Assembly (NCBI GenBank): GCA_902783205.1 | Contig: CACZQE010000107.1 | Location: forward strand, 1 to 11,546 | Direction of reading: 5' to 3' | Length of the DNA: 11,546 nt | Source of the DNA: an uncultured Lachnospiraceae bacterium | Lineage (GTDB): Bacteria > Bacillota_A > Clostridia > Lachnospirales > Lachnospiraceae | In this document: positions 1 through 5,337 of the stretch, piece after piece | Numbering within the stretch: the first letter of the stretch is position 1 | How the letters are laid out: the number at the start of each line of letters is the position of its first letter | The notes under the pieces: generated by a model | The model's database searches: none | Seen by the model: only the letters and a program-made list of their open reading frames with translations | What the model was told of the DNA's origin: nothing | Translations under genes and position numbers: made by a program

Positions 1-24
1 TCTTTTCAAGTATATACAATTAAC

Positions 25-50
25 AAAGGGAGCGGACAGCCGCCCCCTTT
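25..50 (-). terminator. Probable intrinsic terminator downstream of the substrate-binding protein gene
   Basis: An 11-bp stem with one mismatch (25-35 with 40-50) encloses a four-base loop (36-39). On the minus strand the stem ends in CCCTTT and runs into a modest T-rich tail, TTTGTTAATT. The stem is G+C rich with A-T pairs at its base, as expected for a factor-independent terminator. It begins about 85 bases past the stop codon of the lipoprotein gene. The T tract is interrupted, so efficiency is uncertain. The plus strand also has a T-containing tail, so it may work in both directions. Confidence 0.6.
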
Positions 51-134
51 ATCTTCCTTTTCGCCCGGTCATTTCCGGGAATTATCTAATTATCCGATCC
101 GGCATCAGCCGTCCGGCCTTTTGTCAGTACTTAT
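51..134. other. Short non-coding gap between the terminator and the lipoprotein stop codon
   Basis: No gene is visible here. The gap contains a small inverted repeat (CCGG arms around 64-78) and a GC-rich stretch near 96-118, neither followed by a T tract. I see no other feature in it. Confidence 0.4.
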
Positions 135-959
135 TTATTCCTGGGGAATCAGTGCATCCTGCACGCCGTACTTCTCGGCAATCTTCTGCATACTTCCATC
201 GCTGTAGCTGTTTACAAAGAACTCATTTAAAGCAGCTGCAAGATCGGAACCTTTACGGAAGCCTACGCCGTACTCTTCGCTGTTCAGCTCTACGGTATGG
301 GTAAGGTCCGCATAGCTTGTGCCGTCACCAATCATGGCTGCTGCCATAAGAAGGTCGATTACTGCCGCATCCGATGTGCCTGCCTTAACTTCCATAAGCG
401 CGTCTGCCTGAGCCTTTACCGGTGTGCATGCATAACCGAGTTTATTGATCTCAGCCTCTCCTGCGCTTCCGGCTTCAACTGCAAAGTTCAGGTCTTTAAG
501 GCTTTCAACATCTTTATACTTGTCAGCCTTATCCTTGGGAACAACAACAACCTGTGCATTCTTGCAGTAAGCATTAGAGCACTCCATAGCGCCTAATACT
601 TCATCTGTCAGTGTCATTCCGTTCCATACACAGTCAATGGTCTTGCCGTCAAGCTCCAGAGCCTTGTTGTCCCAGTCGATCTCAACAAACTCTACATCCA
701 CGCCGATGCTCTCGGCAAATGCAGTAGCCATGTCTGCGTCAAAGCCGATCCACTCGCCGCTGTCCTGATCTTTGTAATCCATAGGCTCAAAGTCTGTGAT
801 ACCAACTACCAGAGTTCCTTTATCCTGAACGTAAGCAAGATCGCTGTCCGCTCCGCCTGCTTCACCTGTGGAATCTTTCTCTGTAGCGGCGCCGCCGCAT
901 CCGGCAAGCACTCCTATGCACATCATTGCTGCCAGAATCACTGCTAACCATTTTTTCAT
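135..959 (-). CDS. ABC transporter substrate-binding lipoprotein, amino-acid type (SBP_bac_3 family)
   Basis: This is a 274-residue extracytoplasmic solute receptor for an ABC importer. The N-terminus is a lipoprotein signal: KK, a hydrophobic core, then the lipobox LAGC at residues 18-21, with C21 as the predicted lipidated cysteine. A flexible Gly/Ser/Asp/Glu-rich linker follows to about residue 40. The periplasmic-binding fold then runs to the C-terminus, starting with the typical GTLVVGITDFEPMDY strand. Length is normal for the family. The start is supported by GAGGAGG seven bases upstream. Oddly, the conserved arginine of the family motif T-x-E-R, which binds the ligand alpha-carboxylate, is replaced: the sequence reads TDEVLG at 118-123. 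The aspartate in the second lobe (D202) appears to be kept. Ligand specificity therefore cannot be assigned. No permease or ATPase gene lies in the window, so its partners must be encoded elsewhere. Confidence 0.9.
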   Translation of the reverse strand: MKKWLAVILAAMMCIGVLAGCGGAATEKDSTGEAGGADSDLAYVQDKGTLVVGITDFEPMDYKDQDSGEWIGFDADMATAFAESIGVDVEFVEIDWDNKALELDGKTIDCVWNGMTLTDEVLGAMECSNAYCKNAQVVVVPKDKADKYKDVESLKDLNFAVEAGSAGEAEINKLGYACTPVKAQADALMEVKAGTSDAAVIDLLMAAAMIGDGTSYADLTHTVELNSEEYGVGFRKGSDLAAALNEFFVNSYSDGSMQKIAEKYGVQDALIPQE

Positions 960-1023
960 TTCTTTTCCTCCTCATGAAATGTATTGATTATAGGTCACAG
1001 TACCGATGCACTGCACTAAAGCA

Positions 1024-1052
1024 ATTATAATGGATTGCCGGTAAAAAAGCAA
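1024..1052 (-). promoter_or_regulatory. Candidate sigma-A promoter for the substrate-binding protein gene
   Basis: On the minus strand a perfect -10 box TATAAT (1029-1024) lies 17 bases after TTGCTT (1052-1047), a poor -35 box matching three of six positions. A second TATAAT occurs closer to the gene (992-987) but without a recognisable -35. The first site would give a 5' leader of roughly 55-60 bases. No operator is recognised. Confidence 0.45.
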
Positions 1053-1055
1053 TCT

Positions 1056-1790
1056 TTATTCTTCCTCTTCCCAGTTGTGATAAACTGCCTGGACATCATC
1101 GTCCTCCTCCAGAAGATCGAGGGTCTTCTGCAGGTTCTTGATATCAACAGGATCAGTCAGTGTCACATAGGTATCGGGGATCATGGTAACCTCTGCTGAA
1201 GCCATGGGAACGCCTTCCGCCTCCAGTGCTTCGCGGACTTCGCTGAAGCCGTCAGGATCTGTTGTGATCTCGTAACTGTCGTCCTCTTCCACAAAGTCCT
1301 CTGCCCCGGCATCTAAAGCCAGCATCATGAAGTCATCCGGATCGGTTTCATACTCTTCCTTTGATACGATGATCTGTCCTTTTTTCTGGAACATGAAGGA
1401 CACACATCCGGTTGTTCCGATATTTCCTTTTCCCTTGGAAAAAGCAGAGCGGACATTTGCTGCCGTACGGTTCTTATTATCAGTCAGAGTTTCCACGATA
1501 ATGGCGATTCCGCTGGGGCCGTAACCTTCATAGGTATTCTGAACAAAATTCACCGCCTCGGCATTGCCGGCTGCCTTTTTGATACCACGCTCAATGGTGT
1601 CGTTGGGCATGTTGTTTGATTTGGCCTTGGCAATCACATCACGAAGCTTGCTGTTATTGGCCGGATCCGGTCCGCCTTCCTTTACAGCCACTGCGATCTC
1701 ACGGCCGATCACGGTAAAAATCTTGCCTCTGGCAGCGTCATTCTTCTCCTTTTTATGCTTGATATTGGCAAATTTTGAATGTCCTGACAT
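1056..1790 (-). CDS. yebC: YebC/PmpR (TACO1) family protein
   Basis: This 244-residue cytosolic protein has the family's hallmark N-terminus [14 protein letters not shown] and matches the usual length of about 240-250 residues. Further conserved blocks are [15 protein letters not shown] (about 79-93), [14 protein letters not shown] (107-120) and [13 protein letters not shown] (141-153). The C-terminal half is very acidic and ends in EEEE. The family was first annotated as transcriptional regulators. More recent work ties YebC/TACO1 proteins to the ribosome and to translation of difficult, proline-rich sequences, so the regulator label should be read cautiously. The start has AGGAG nine bases upstream. 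It lies 86 bases downstream of the CBS gene in the same orientation, with an AT-rich gap and no strong terminator, so read-through is possible. Confidence 0.95.
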   Translation of the reverse strand: MSGHSKFANIKHKKEKNDAARGKIFTVIGREIAVAVKEGGPDPANNSKLRDVIAKAKSNNMPNDTIERGIKKAAGNAEAVNFVQNTYEGYGPSGIAIIVETLTDNKNRTAANVRSAFSKGKGNIGTTGCVSFMFQKKGQIIVSKEEYETDPDDFMMLALDAGAEDFVEEDDSYEITTDPDGFSEVREALEAEGVPMASAEVTMIPDTYVTLTDPVDIKNLQKTLDLLEEDDDVQAVYHNWEEEE

Positions 1791-1813
1791 AGTCTAACTC
1801 TCCTTTGTTCCTC

Positions 1814-1842
1814 ATAATATGTTTAAAATAGTATTATTAAAA
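1814..1842 (-). promoter_or_regulatory. Weak candidate promoter for yebC
   Basis: The gap 1791-1876 is strongly AT-rich next to G+C-rich genes, which often marks a promoter. A -10-like TATTAT (1819-1814) sits 17 bases after TTTTAA (1842-1837), a poor -35 box. Only the -10 box is good, so this is a tentative call. Confidence 0.3.
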
Positions 1843-1876
1843 AATGTATAAAGATCCTCATTCCGTCCCGGCAGGC

Positions 1877-2824
1877 CTAAGACCGGCTGTCAGGCTGGGG
1901 AGGTGTCTCTTCTCTTGAAATGTTGATCTGGCGCAGGATTTTATCCTTCTGCTCGGAGGACCGGAAAATGAATCCCTTGAAATGAACCTCAATCTCCTCG
2001 CCCTTCCTGGGCAGGTGGCCCACCTCATTGATCAGGAAACCGTTAAGGGTCTCGAACTCCTCAGTGTCAAAGCTGATGTCCAGCACTTCCTCAAGGTCAT
2101 CCAGCCGGACCATGCCGGAGGCCACATAGGCTCCGCCGGGAAGCTTGATCAGTTCCTTCTCCTCCACGTCATATTCGTCCAGAATATCTCCCACGATAGT
2201 TTCCAGAATATCTTCCATGGCTACCAGGCCCACTGTCTGGCCGTACTCGTCCACCACCACGGAGATATGACTCTGATCATCTTTCATCTGGCTTAAAAGC
2301 TCATTGATATCCATGGATTCATGGACAAAGACGGGATCTCTCATGATCTCATCCACCGGTGTATCCCTGGCGGTAAGGAATGTCTTGACGGCATCCCTGA
2401 AGTGCAGGATTCCTATGATGTGGTCAAGGTCGTCCTCATAAACAGGATACCTGGAATAGCTCTGCCCCAGCATGAAATCCACAGCTTCCTCCACAGTGCT
2501 GCCTGACTCGATCGCAACGATCTTCTGCCGGAACTGCATGACATCCTCGGCATCCTTGTCACCGAACTCAAAGATGTTGGAGATCATTTCTGCTTCATCT
2601 GCAAGGATCACTCCCTGCTCATGGCCTTCCTGGGCTATGTTCATGATCTCTTCTTCGTACTCGTTTTCTTCTTCTTCCTTTTTTATTCTTACAATGTCAC
2701 TCTTTTTCATGACATTGGTCATCCGCATCATCAAAATCGTCAAAGCAGCGCACATGCCCACCGAAAGCAGACAGATTACCGCAAGAAGTATGACGATTGT
2801 TGTATTCACGCTGTTCACCCCCAT
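1877..2824 (-). CDS. Membrane-anchored CBS-pair / CorC_HlyC domain protein lacking DUF21
   Basis: This 315-residue protein has one predicted membrane helix (about residues 9-33) followed by a charged stretch rich in Glu and Lys (41-60). A tandem CBS module spans roughly 95-213, with the second CBS ending in the typical DEYGQTVGLVAMEDILETIVGDI segment. A C-terminal CorC_HlyC (transporter-associated) domain occupies about 225-300. Such proteins are usually annotated as hemolysin or magnesium/cobalt efflux proteins. The usual membrane part is the multi-helix DUF21 (CNNM) domain of nearly 190 residues. Here it is absent and replaced by a single span, so a transport role by itself is doubtful; a regulatory or accessory role is an inference. 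CBS pairs commonly bind adenine nucleotides. The start codon overlaps the stop of the upstream gene as TAATG, with GGAG ten bases upstream, which implies translational coupling. Confidence 0.85.
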   Translation of the reverse strand: MGVNSVNTTIVILLAVICLLSVGMCAALTILMMRMTNVMKKSDIVRIKKEEEENEYEEEIMNIAQEGHEQGVILADEAEMISNIFEFGDKDAEDVMQFRQKIVAIESGSTVEEAVDFMLGQSYSRYPVYEDDLDHIIGILHFRDAVKTFLTARDTPVDEIMRDPVFVHESMDINELLSQMKDDQSHISVVVDEYGQTVGLVAMEDILETIVGDILDEYDVEEKELIKLPGGAYVASGMVRLDDLEEVLDISFDTEEFETLNGFLINEVGHLPRKGEEIEVHFKGFIFRSSEQKDKILRQINISREETPPQPDSRS

Positions 2825-4332
2825 TAGTTCGCTTCTCCGGTCACTTTTCCTATATAATCAGCAAGATCAGCCGCCATAAGGCCGCGGCTTCCCATTGCCG
2901 CCGCTGCCAGATCACCTGCCAGACCGTGGCAGTAAACCCCCAGCCTTGCGGCGTCTGCCATGGATGCTCCCTGTGCCAGCAGTCCGCAGATCGTTCCTGT
3001 AAGCACGTCTCCGCTGCCTGCCACCGCCATGCCGTGATTGCCGCTCACATTTATATAGAGAGGCTCATCACCGCAGGCAACCAGGGTCCTGGCATCTTTC
3101 AGCACCACTGTGTGTGTCCTGTCTGCCATATCTGAAGCCGTTTGCGCCATATGATCAAGAATCTCACCTATCGGCTCTTTTCTCAGCCTTGACATTTCCA
3201 TGGGATGCGGCGTCAGGATCATACCCGGATGATAATTCTCATACAGGGCGCGGCCGCCGGCATCCTCCAGGATCACAGACAGCACATTCAGTCCGTCTGC
3301 ATCGATCACCAGGGGCACCGAAGCTTTTGACAGGACCTCTCTTACCAGAAGAAATGCCTCATCTCCCGTCGATAGACCGGGACCGATTCCGATCACTTCA
3401 GCCCAGGACATGGCCTCTTTCAGATTCTTCAGGAGCGACTCTTCATCCTCCCATGTGGTAAGAATCGCATCCGGCAGTGCCTGCTGGATGATCAGGCGGT
3501 TGCATTCCGGCGTCATGATCCGGACCAGCCCGCATCCGGCCCTGTAGGCAGCCCTTCCTGCCAGGACAGCGGCCCCTGCCATGTTGCGGGACCCGGCTAC
3601 AAGTAATACTTTACCATAAGATCCCTTGTTAGACCATGCTTTTCTTTGGGGCAGGCATGCCAGATCTTTCCTCTCATAGTAGACGGCTCCCGGAGGATAC
3701 CGTCTGACAGATTCCCGGGTAAAACCTATATCGGTCACGATCACTTCCCCTGCCTTGCCGGCGCCGGGATAAAGAAGGAGCCCCACCTTATGGAGACCAA
3801 ATGTAATGGTCAGATCCGCCTGGAAAGCCACTCCCATGATCCGGCCGTCAGAAGCGTTCACCCCGGAAGGAATATCCACGGCAATGCGGCAGCCGGACCG
3901 GGCATTGATTTTCTCCAGAACCTGACGGTGAATGCCGGTAACATCCCTGTTGAGGCCGACTCCGAAAATTGCGTCGACCCAGATATCCGGATCCTGCCGG
4001 GGCAGTCCGTCAAGGAAAGGAACGCCAAGGTTCTTAAGGATCTCTTTCTGGCATACATAGGAATCCGTTGGCCGGGGAACAGCACCGATTTCATAGACAG
4101 AGACTGCAAAGCCGGCTTCTCCCAGTATTCTTGCAAGAGCCAGGCCGTCTCCCCCGTTATTGCCCTTCTCAGCCACTACGACAAGAGAGGAGCCTTCCGG
4201 AAATCTTTCCCTGATCACATCCGCCATGGAAAGGGCGGCTCTCTCCATCAGAACCAGGCCGGGAATCCCCAGCTCATTTATATTACAGGCATCGATACGC
4301 TGCATTTCCTCCCGGAAAGCTGCTTGCTTCAT
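2824..4332 (-). CDS. nnr: Bifunctional NAD(P)HX epimerase / ADP-dependent (S)-NAD(P)HX dehydratase
   Basis: This 502-residue metabolite-repair enzyme acts on NADH and NADPH damaged by hydration. The N-terminal epimerase domain (about 1-215, YjeF_N) interconverts the R and S hydrates. It shows GNNGGDG at 57-63, DAIFGVGL at 120-127 and DIPSGVNASDG at 153-163. The C-terminal dehydratase domain (about 225-500, ribokinase-like) restores NAD(P)H using ADP or ATP. It shows IDADGLN at 343-349, TPHPMEM at 374-380 (the family usually has Gly where M378 stands) and GNHGMAVAGSGDVLTG at 431-446, with the likely catalytic D442. I chose the ATG at 4332 because GGAGG lies seven bases upstream. A TTG at 4371 would add 13 residues across that ribosome binding site and has no Shine-Dalgarno of its own. 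The gene is followed by the CBS protein with a one-base overlap, and rex lies upstream. Confidence 0.93.
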   Translation of the reverse strand: MKQAAFREEMQRIDACNINELGIPGLVLMERAALSMADVIRERFPEGSSLVVVAEKGNNGGDGLALARILGEAGFAVSVYEIGAVPRPTDSYVCQKEILKNLGVPFLDGLPRQDPDIWVDAIFGVGLNRDVTGIHRQVLEKINARSGCRIAVDIPSGVNASDGRIMGVAFQADLTITFGLHKVGLLLYPGAGKAGEVIVTDIGFTRESVRRYPPGAVYYERKDLACLPQRKAWSNKGSYGKVLLVAGSRNMAGAAVLAGRAAYRAGCGLVRIMTPECNRLIIQQALPDAILTTWEDEESLLKNLKEAMSWAEVIGIGPGLSTGDEAFLLVREVLSKASVPLVIDADGLNVLSVILEDAGGRALYENYHPGMILTPHPMEMSRLRKEPIGEILDHMAQTASDMADRTHTVVLKDARTLVACGDEPLYINVSGNHGMAVAGSGDVLTGTICGLLAQGASMADAARLGVYCHGLAGDLAAAAMGSRGLMAADLADYIGKVTGEAN

Positions 4333-4350
4333 AAGAGGTCCTCCTCTCTT
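4333..4350 (-). promoter_or_regulatory. Ribosome binding site inside a small hairpin before nnr
   Basis: The bases just upstream of the nnr ATG form a potential hairpin: AGAGG (4347-4343) pairs with CCTCT (4338-4334) around an AGGA loop. The Shine-Dalgarno sequence GGAGG (4344-4340) lies half in the stem and half in the loop, so folding would reduce its access. The stem is only five base pairs plus a possible G-U, so its effect may be small. Confidence 0.4.
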
Positions 4351-4411
4351 ATATTTGCTCAGGACGGTCAAGATTCAAATCAGGGCATGCCGCGCCATAA
4401 AGCGTACAAGG

Positions 4412-4417
4412 ATTATA
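4412..4417 (-). promoter_or_regulatory. Perfect -10 box upstream of nnr
   Basis: TATAAT on the minus strand lies 80 bases upstream of the nnr start, just beyond the rex terminator T tract. It would give nnr its own transcript with a leader of about 70 bases. At 16-18 bases further upstream there is no good -35 hexamer (TGTCTG, GTGTCT or TGTGTC), and no TGn extension, so the promoter is plausible but weak or activator-dependent. Confidence 0.4.
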
Positions 4418-4421
4418 CTGC

Positions 4422-4454
4422 AAAAAAAGCACTCAGACACATTTCACCTGAGGC
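4422..4454 (-). terminator. Intrinsic terminator after rex
   Basis: On the minus strand GCCTCAGG (4454-4447) pairs with TCTGAGTGC (4437-4429), with one bulged T and a G-U pair. The loop is nine bases, and seven uninterrupted T residues (4428-4422) follow directly. The position, about 45-75 bases after the rex stop codon, fits a factor-independent terminator. The stem is moderate, so partial read-through into nnr is possible. Confidence 0.65.
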
Positions 4455-4497
4455 AAAATGGAATGAATGCTGTCTTTTGTCTTTTTTATACGGCACT

Positions 4498-5157
4498 TTA
4501 CATGCTGGTATGAAGTCTGTAGGACAGTGTCATAATGCTTTCGGAAAGATGTACATTTTCCACGATCACGTCATCCGGAAAGTCCAGATCGACCGGAGCG
4601 AAGTTCCACAATGCCTTCACGCCCAGTTCCACAAGCTGGGCCGCCACCTGAGGGGCCTTGGACTTGGGAAGTGTCAGGGCTGCAATCTTTACTTCGTGAT
4701 TCTTCACGAAATCTTCCAGCATATCAATATCGTATACTTCCACACCTTTGACAGTCATACCGATCAGCTTGGGATTTACGTCAAAAATTCCGACGATCTT
4801 GAAGCCGTTACTGTCAAAATCCTGGTTATTGGCCAGTGCCTGGCCGAGATTTCCGGCACCTATGATGATAATCGGGTTGGTCCTGTCCAGACCCAGGATC
4901 TTACCCATCTCATTATACAGGTACTCCACATTGTAGCCATATCCCTGCTGTCCGAATCCGCCGAAATTATTGAGATCCTGACGGATCTGGGAGGCAGTGA
5001 CATTCATCCTGCGGCTCAGCTCTTTGGATGATATGCGAACGACATCATTCTTCAGCAGGTCACCCAGATATCGGTAATACCTGGGAAGTCTTTTGATCAC
5101 TGCCTGAGATATTGGCTTCTCGCCCGTGGTCTTATCATCAGATGCTTTTTCTGACAT
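4498..5157 (-). CDS. rex: Redox-sensing transcriptional repressor Rex
   Basis: This 219-residue cytosolic DNA-binding dimer represses fermentative and respiratory genes when the NADH/NAD+ ratio is low and releases DNA when it binds NADH. The N-terminal winged helix (about 15-80) includes IKRLPRYYRYL, the recognition region SASQIRQDL-like segment TASQIRQDLNNFGGFG (54-69) and GYGYNVEYL (72-80). The Rossmann domain carries the dinucleotide-binding motif GAGNLG at 100-105. The C-terminal domain-swapped helix ends with HLSESIMTLSYRLH. Length is typical for the family. The start has AGAGGAG six bases upstream. Its promoter carries a Rex-type operator, indicating autoregulation. The divergent neighbour is an ABC-F gene; as I recall, Bacillus subtilis also has an ABC-F gene (ydiF) close to rex. 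Confidence 0.97.
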   Translation of the reverse strand: MSEKASDDKTTGEKPISQAVIKRLPRYYRYLGDLLKNDVVRISSKELSRRMNVTASQIRQDLNNFGGFGQQGYGYNVEYLYNEMGKILGLDRTNPIIIIGAGNLGQALANNQDFDSNGFKIVGIFDVNPKLIGMTVKGVEVYDIDMLEDFVKNHEVKIAALTLPKSKAPQVAAQLVELGVKALWNFAPVDLDFPDDVIVENVHLSESIMTLSYRLHTSM

Positions 5158-5192
5158 CGTATACTCCTCTATAGCAAAAAGGGGAAAGCCTC

Positions 5193-5214
5193 TTTTGTTA
5201 TTATTGTAACAAAA
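5193..5214. promoter_or_regulatory. Rex operator overlapping the rex transcription start
   Basis: Perfect 8-base inverted arms, TTTTGTTA and TAACAAAA, flank a six-base centre. The core TTGTTATTATTGTAACAA (5195-5212) matches the clostridial Rex consensus TTGTTAAnnnnTTAACAA at every outer position and differs only at the two innermost arm bases. It begins two bases downstream of the rex -10 box and covers the expected start site, where a bound repressor would block initiation. Confidence 0.85.
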
Positions 5215-5216
5215 TG

Positions 5217-5245
5217 ATTATAATCAAAATAGGCTCTCATGTCAA
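5217..5245 (-). promoter_or_regulatory. Consensus sigma-A promoter of rex
   Basis: On the minus strand a perfect TTGACA (5245-5240) is separated by 17 bases from a perfect TATAAT (5222-5217). This is the strongest promoter visible in the window. The Rex operator lies immediately downstream, so the strong basal promoter is probably held in check by Rex itself. The predicted leader before the rex ATG is about 50 bases. Confidence 0.9.
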
Positions 5246-5273
5246 ATGAGATTGACCTCTTTTTATGCCTTTA

Positions 5274-5302
5274 TTTACATCTTTTTTAACATATGTTAAA
5301 AT
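5274..5302 (+). promoter_or_regulatory. Sigma-A promoter of the ABC-F gene
   Basis: TTTACA (5274-5279) and TAAAAT (5297-5302) each match consensus at five of six positions and are separated by exactly 17 bases. The expected start near 5309 leaves a leader of about 30 bases. That is too short for the attenuator leaders that control many antibiotic-resistance ABC-F genes. Confidence 0.75.
5284..5301. repeat. Perfect 18-base palindrome in the ABC-F promoter, candidate operator
   Basis: TTTTAACATATGTTAAAA is identical to its reverse complement over all 18 bases. It fills most of the spacer and nearly all of the -10 box of the ABC-F promoter, so a protein bound there would exclude RNA polymerase. 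It is not followed by a T tract and lies upstream of the expected transcript, so it is not a terminator. Its half-sites (TTAACA then TGTTAA) are in the opposite order to a Rex site, so the factor is unknown. Confidence 0.55.
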
Positions 5303-5337
5303 ACACCTCGAAATCGTACCTGCAATAGGAGGTTCAT

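Noticed and set aside
998..1013. Imperfect dyad CAGT...ACTG in the leader of the lipoprotein gene
   Set aside because: Only four base pairs of each arm match, which is expected by chance, and there is no known operator resemblance.
1033..1054. Hairpin GATTGC/GCAATC between yebC and the lipoprotein gene
   Set aside because: The stem is only six base pairs with a ten-base loop. The T-rich tail is on the plus strand, where no gene ends, so it is not a convincing terminator for yebC.
4333..4371. Longer nnr start at a TTG (4371)
   Set aside because: It has no ribosome binding site and would place the good GGAGG site inside the coding region. The ATG at 4332 is ideally spaced from that site and matches the family N-terminus.
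3646..5031. A 461-codon open frame on the plus strand, antisense to nnr and rex
   Set aside because: It runs across two well-identified genes and their intergenic terminator, has no recognisable domain, and its composition is what the reverse of the real codons would give. Long antisense frames are common opposite G+C-balanced genes.
5284..5301. Reading the ABC-F promoter palindrome as a second Rex operator
   Set aside because: Its half-sites are in the inverted order (TTAACA then TGTTAA) and lack the TTG...CAA outer bases and the spacer of a Rex site.
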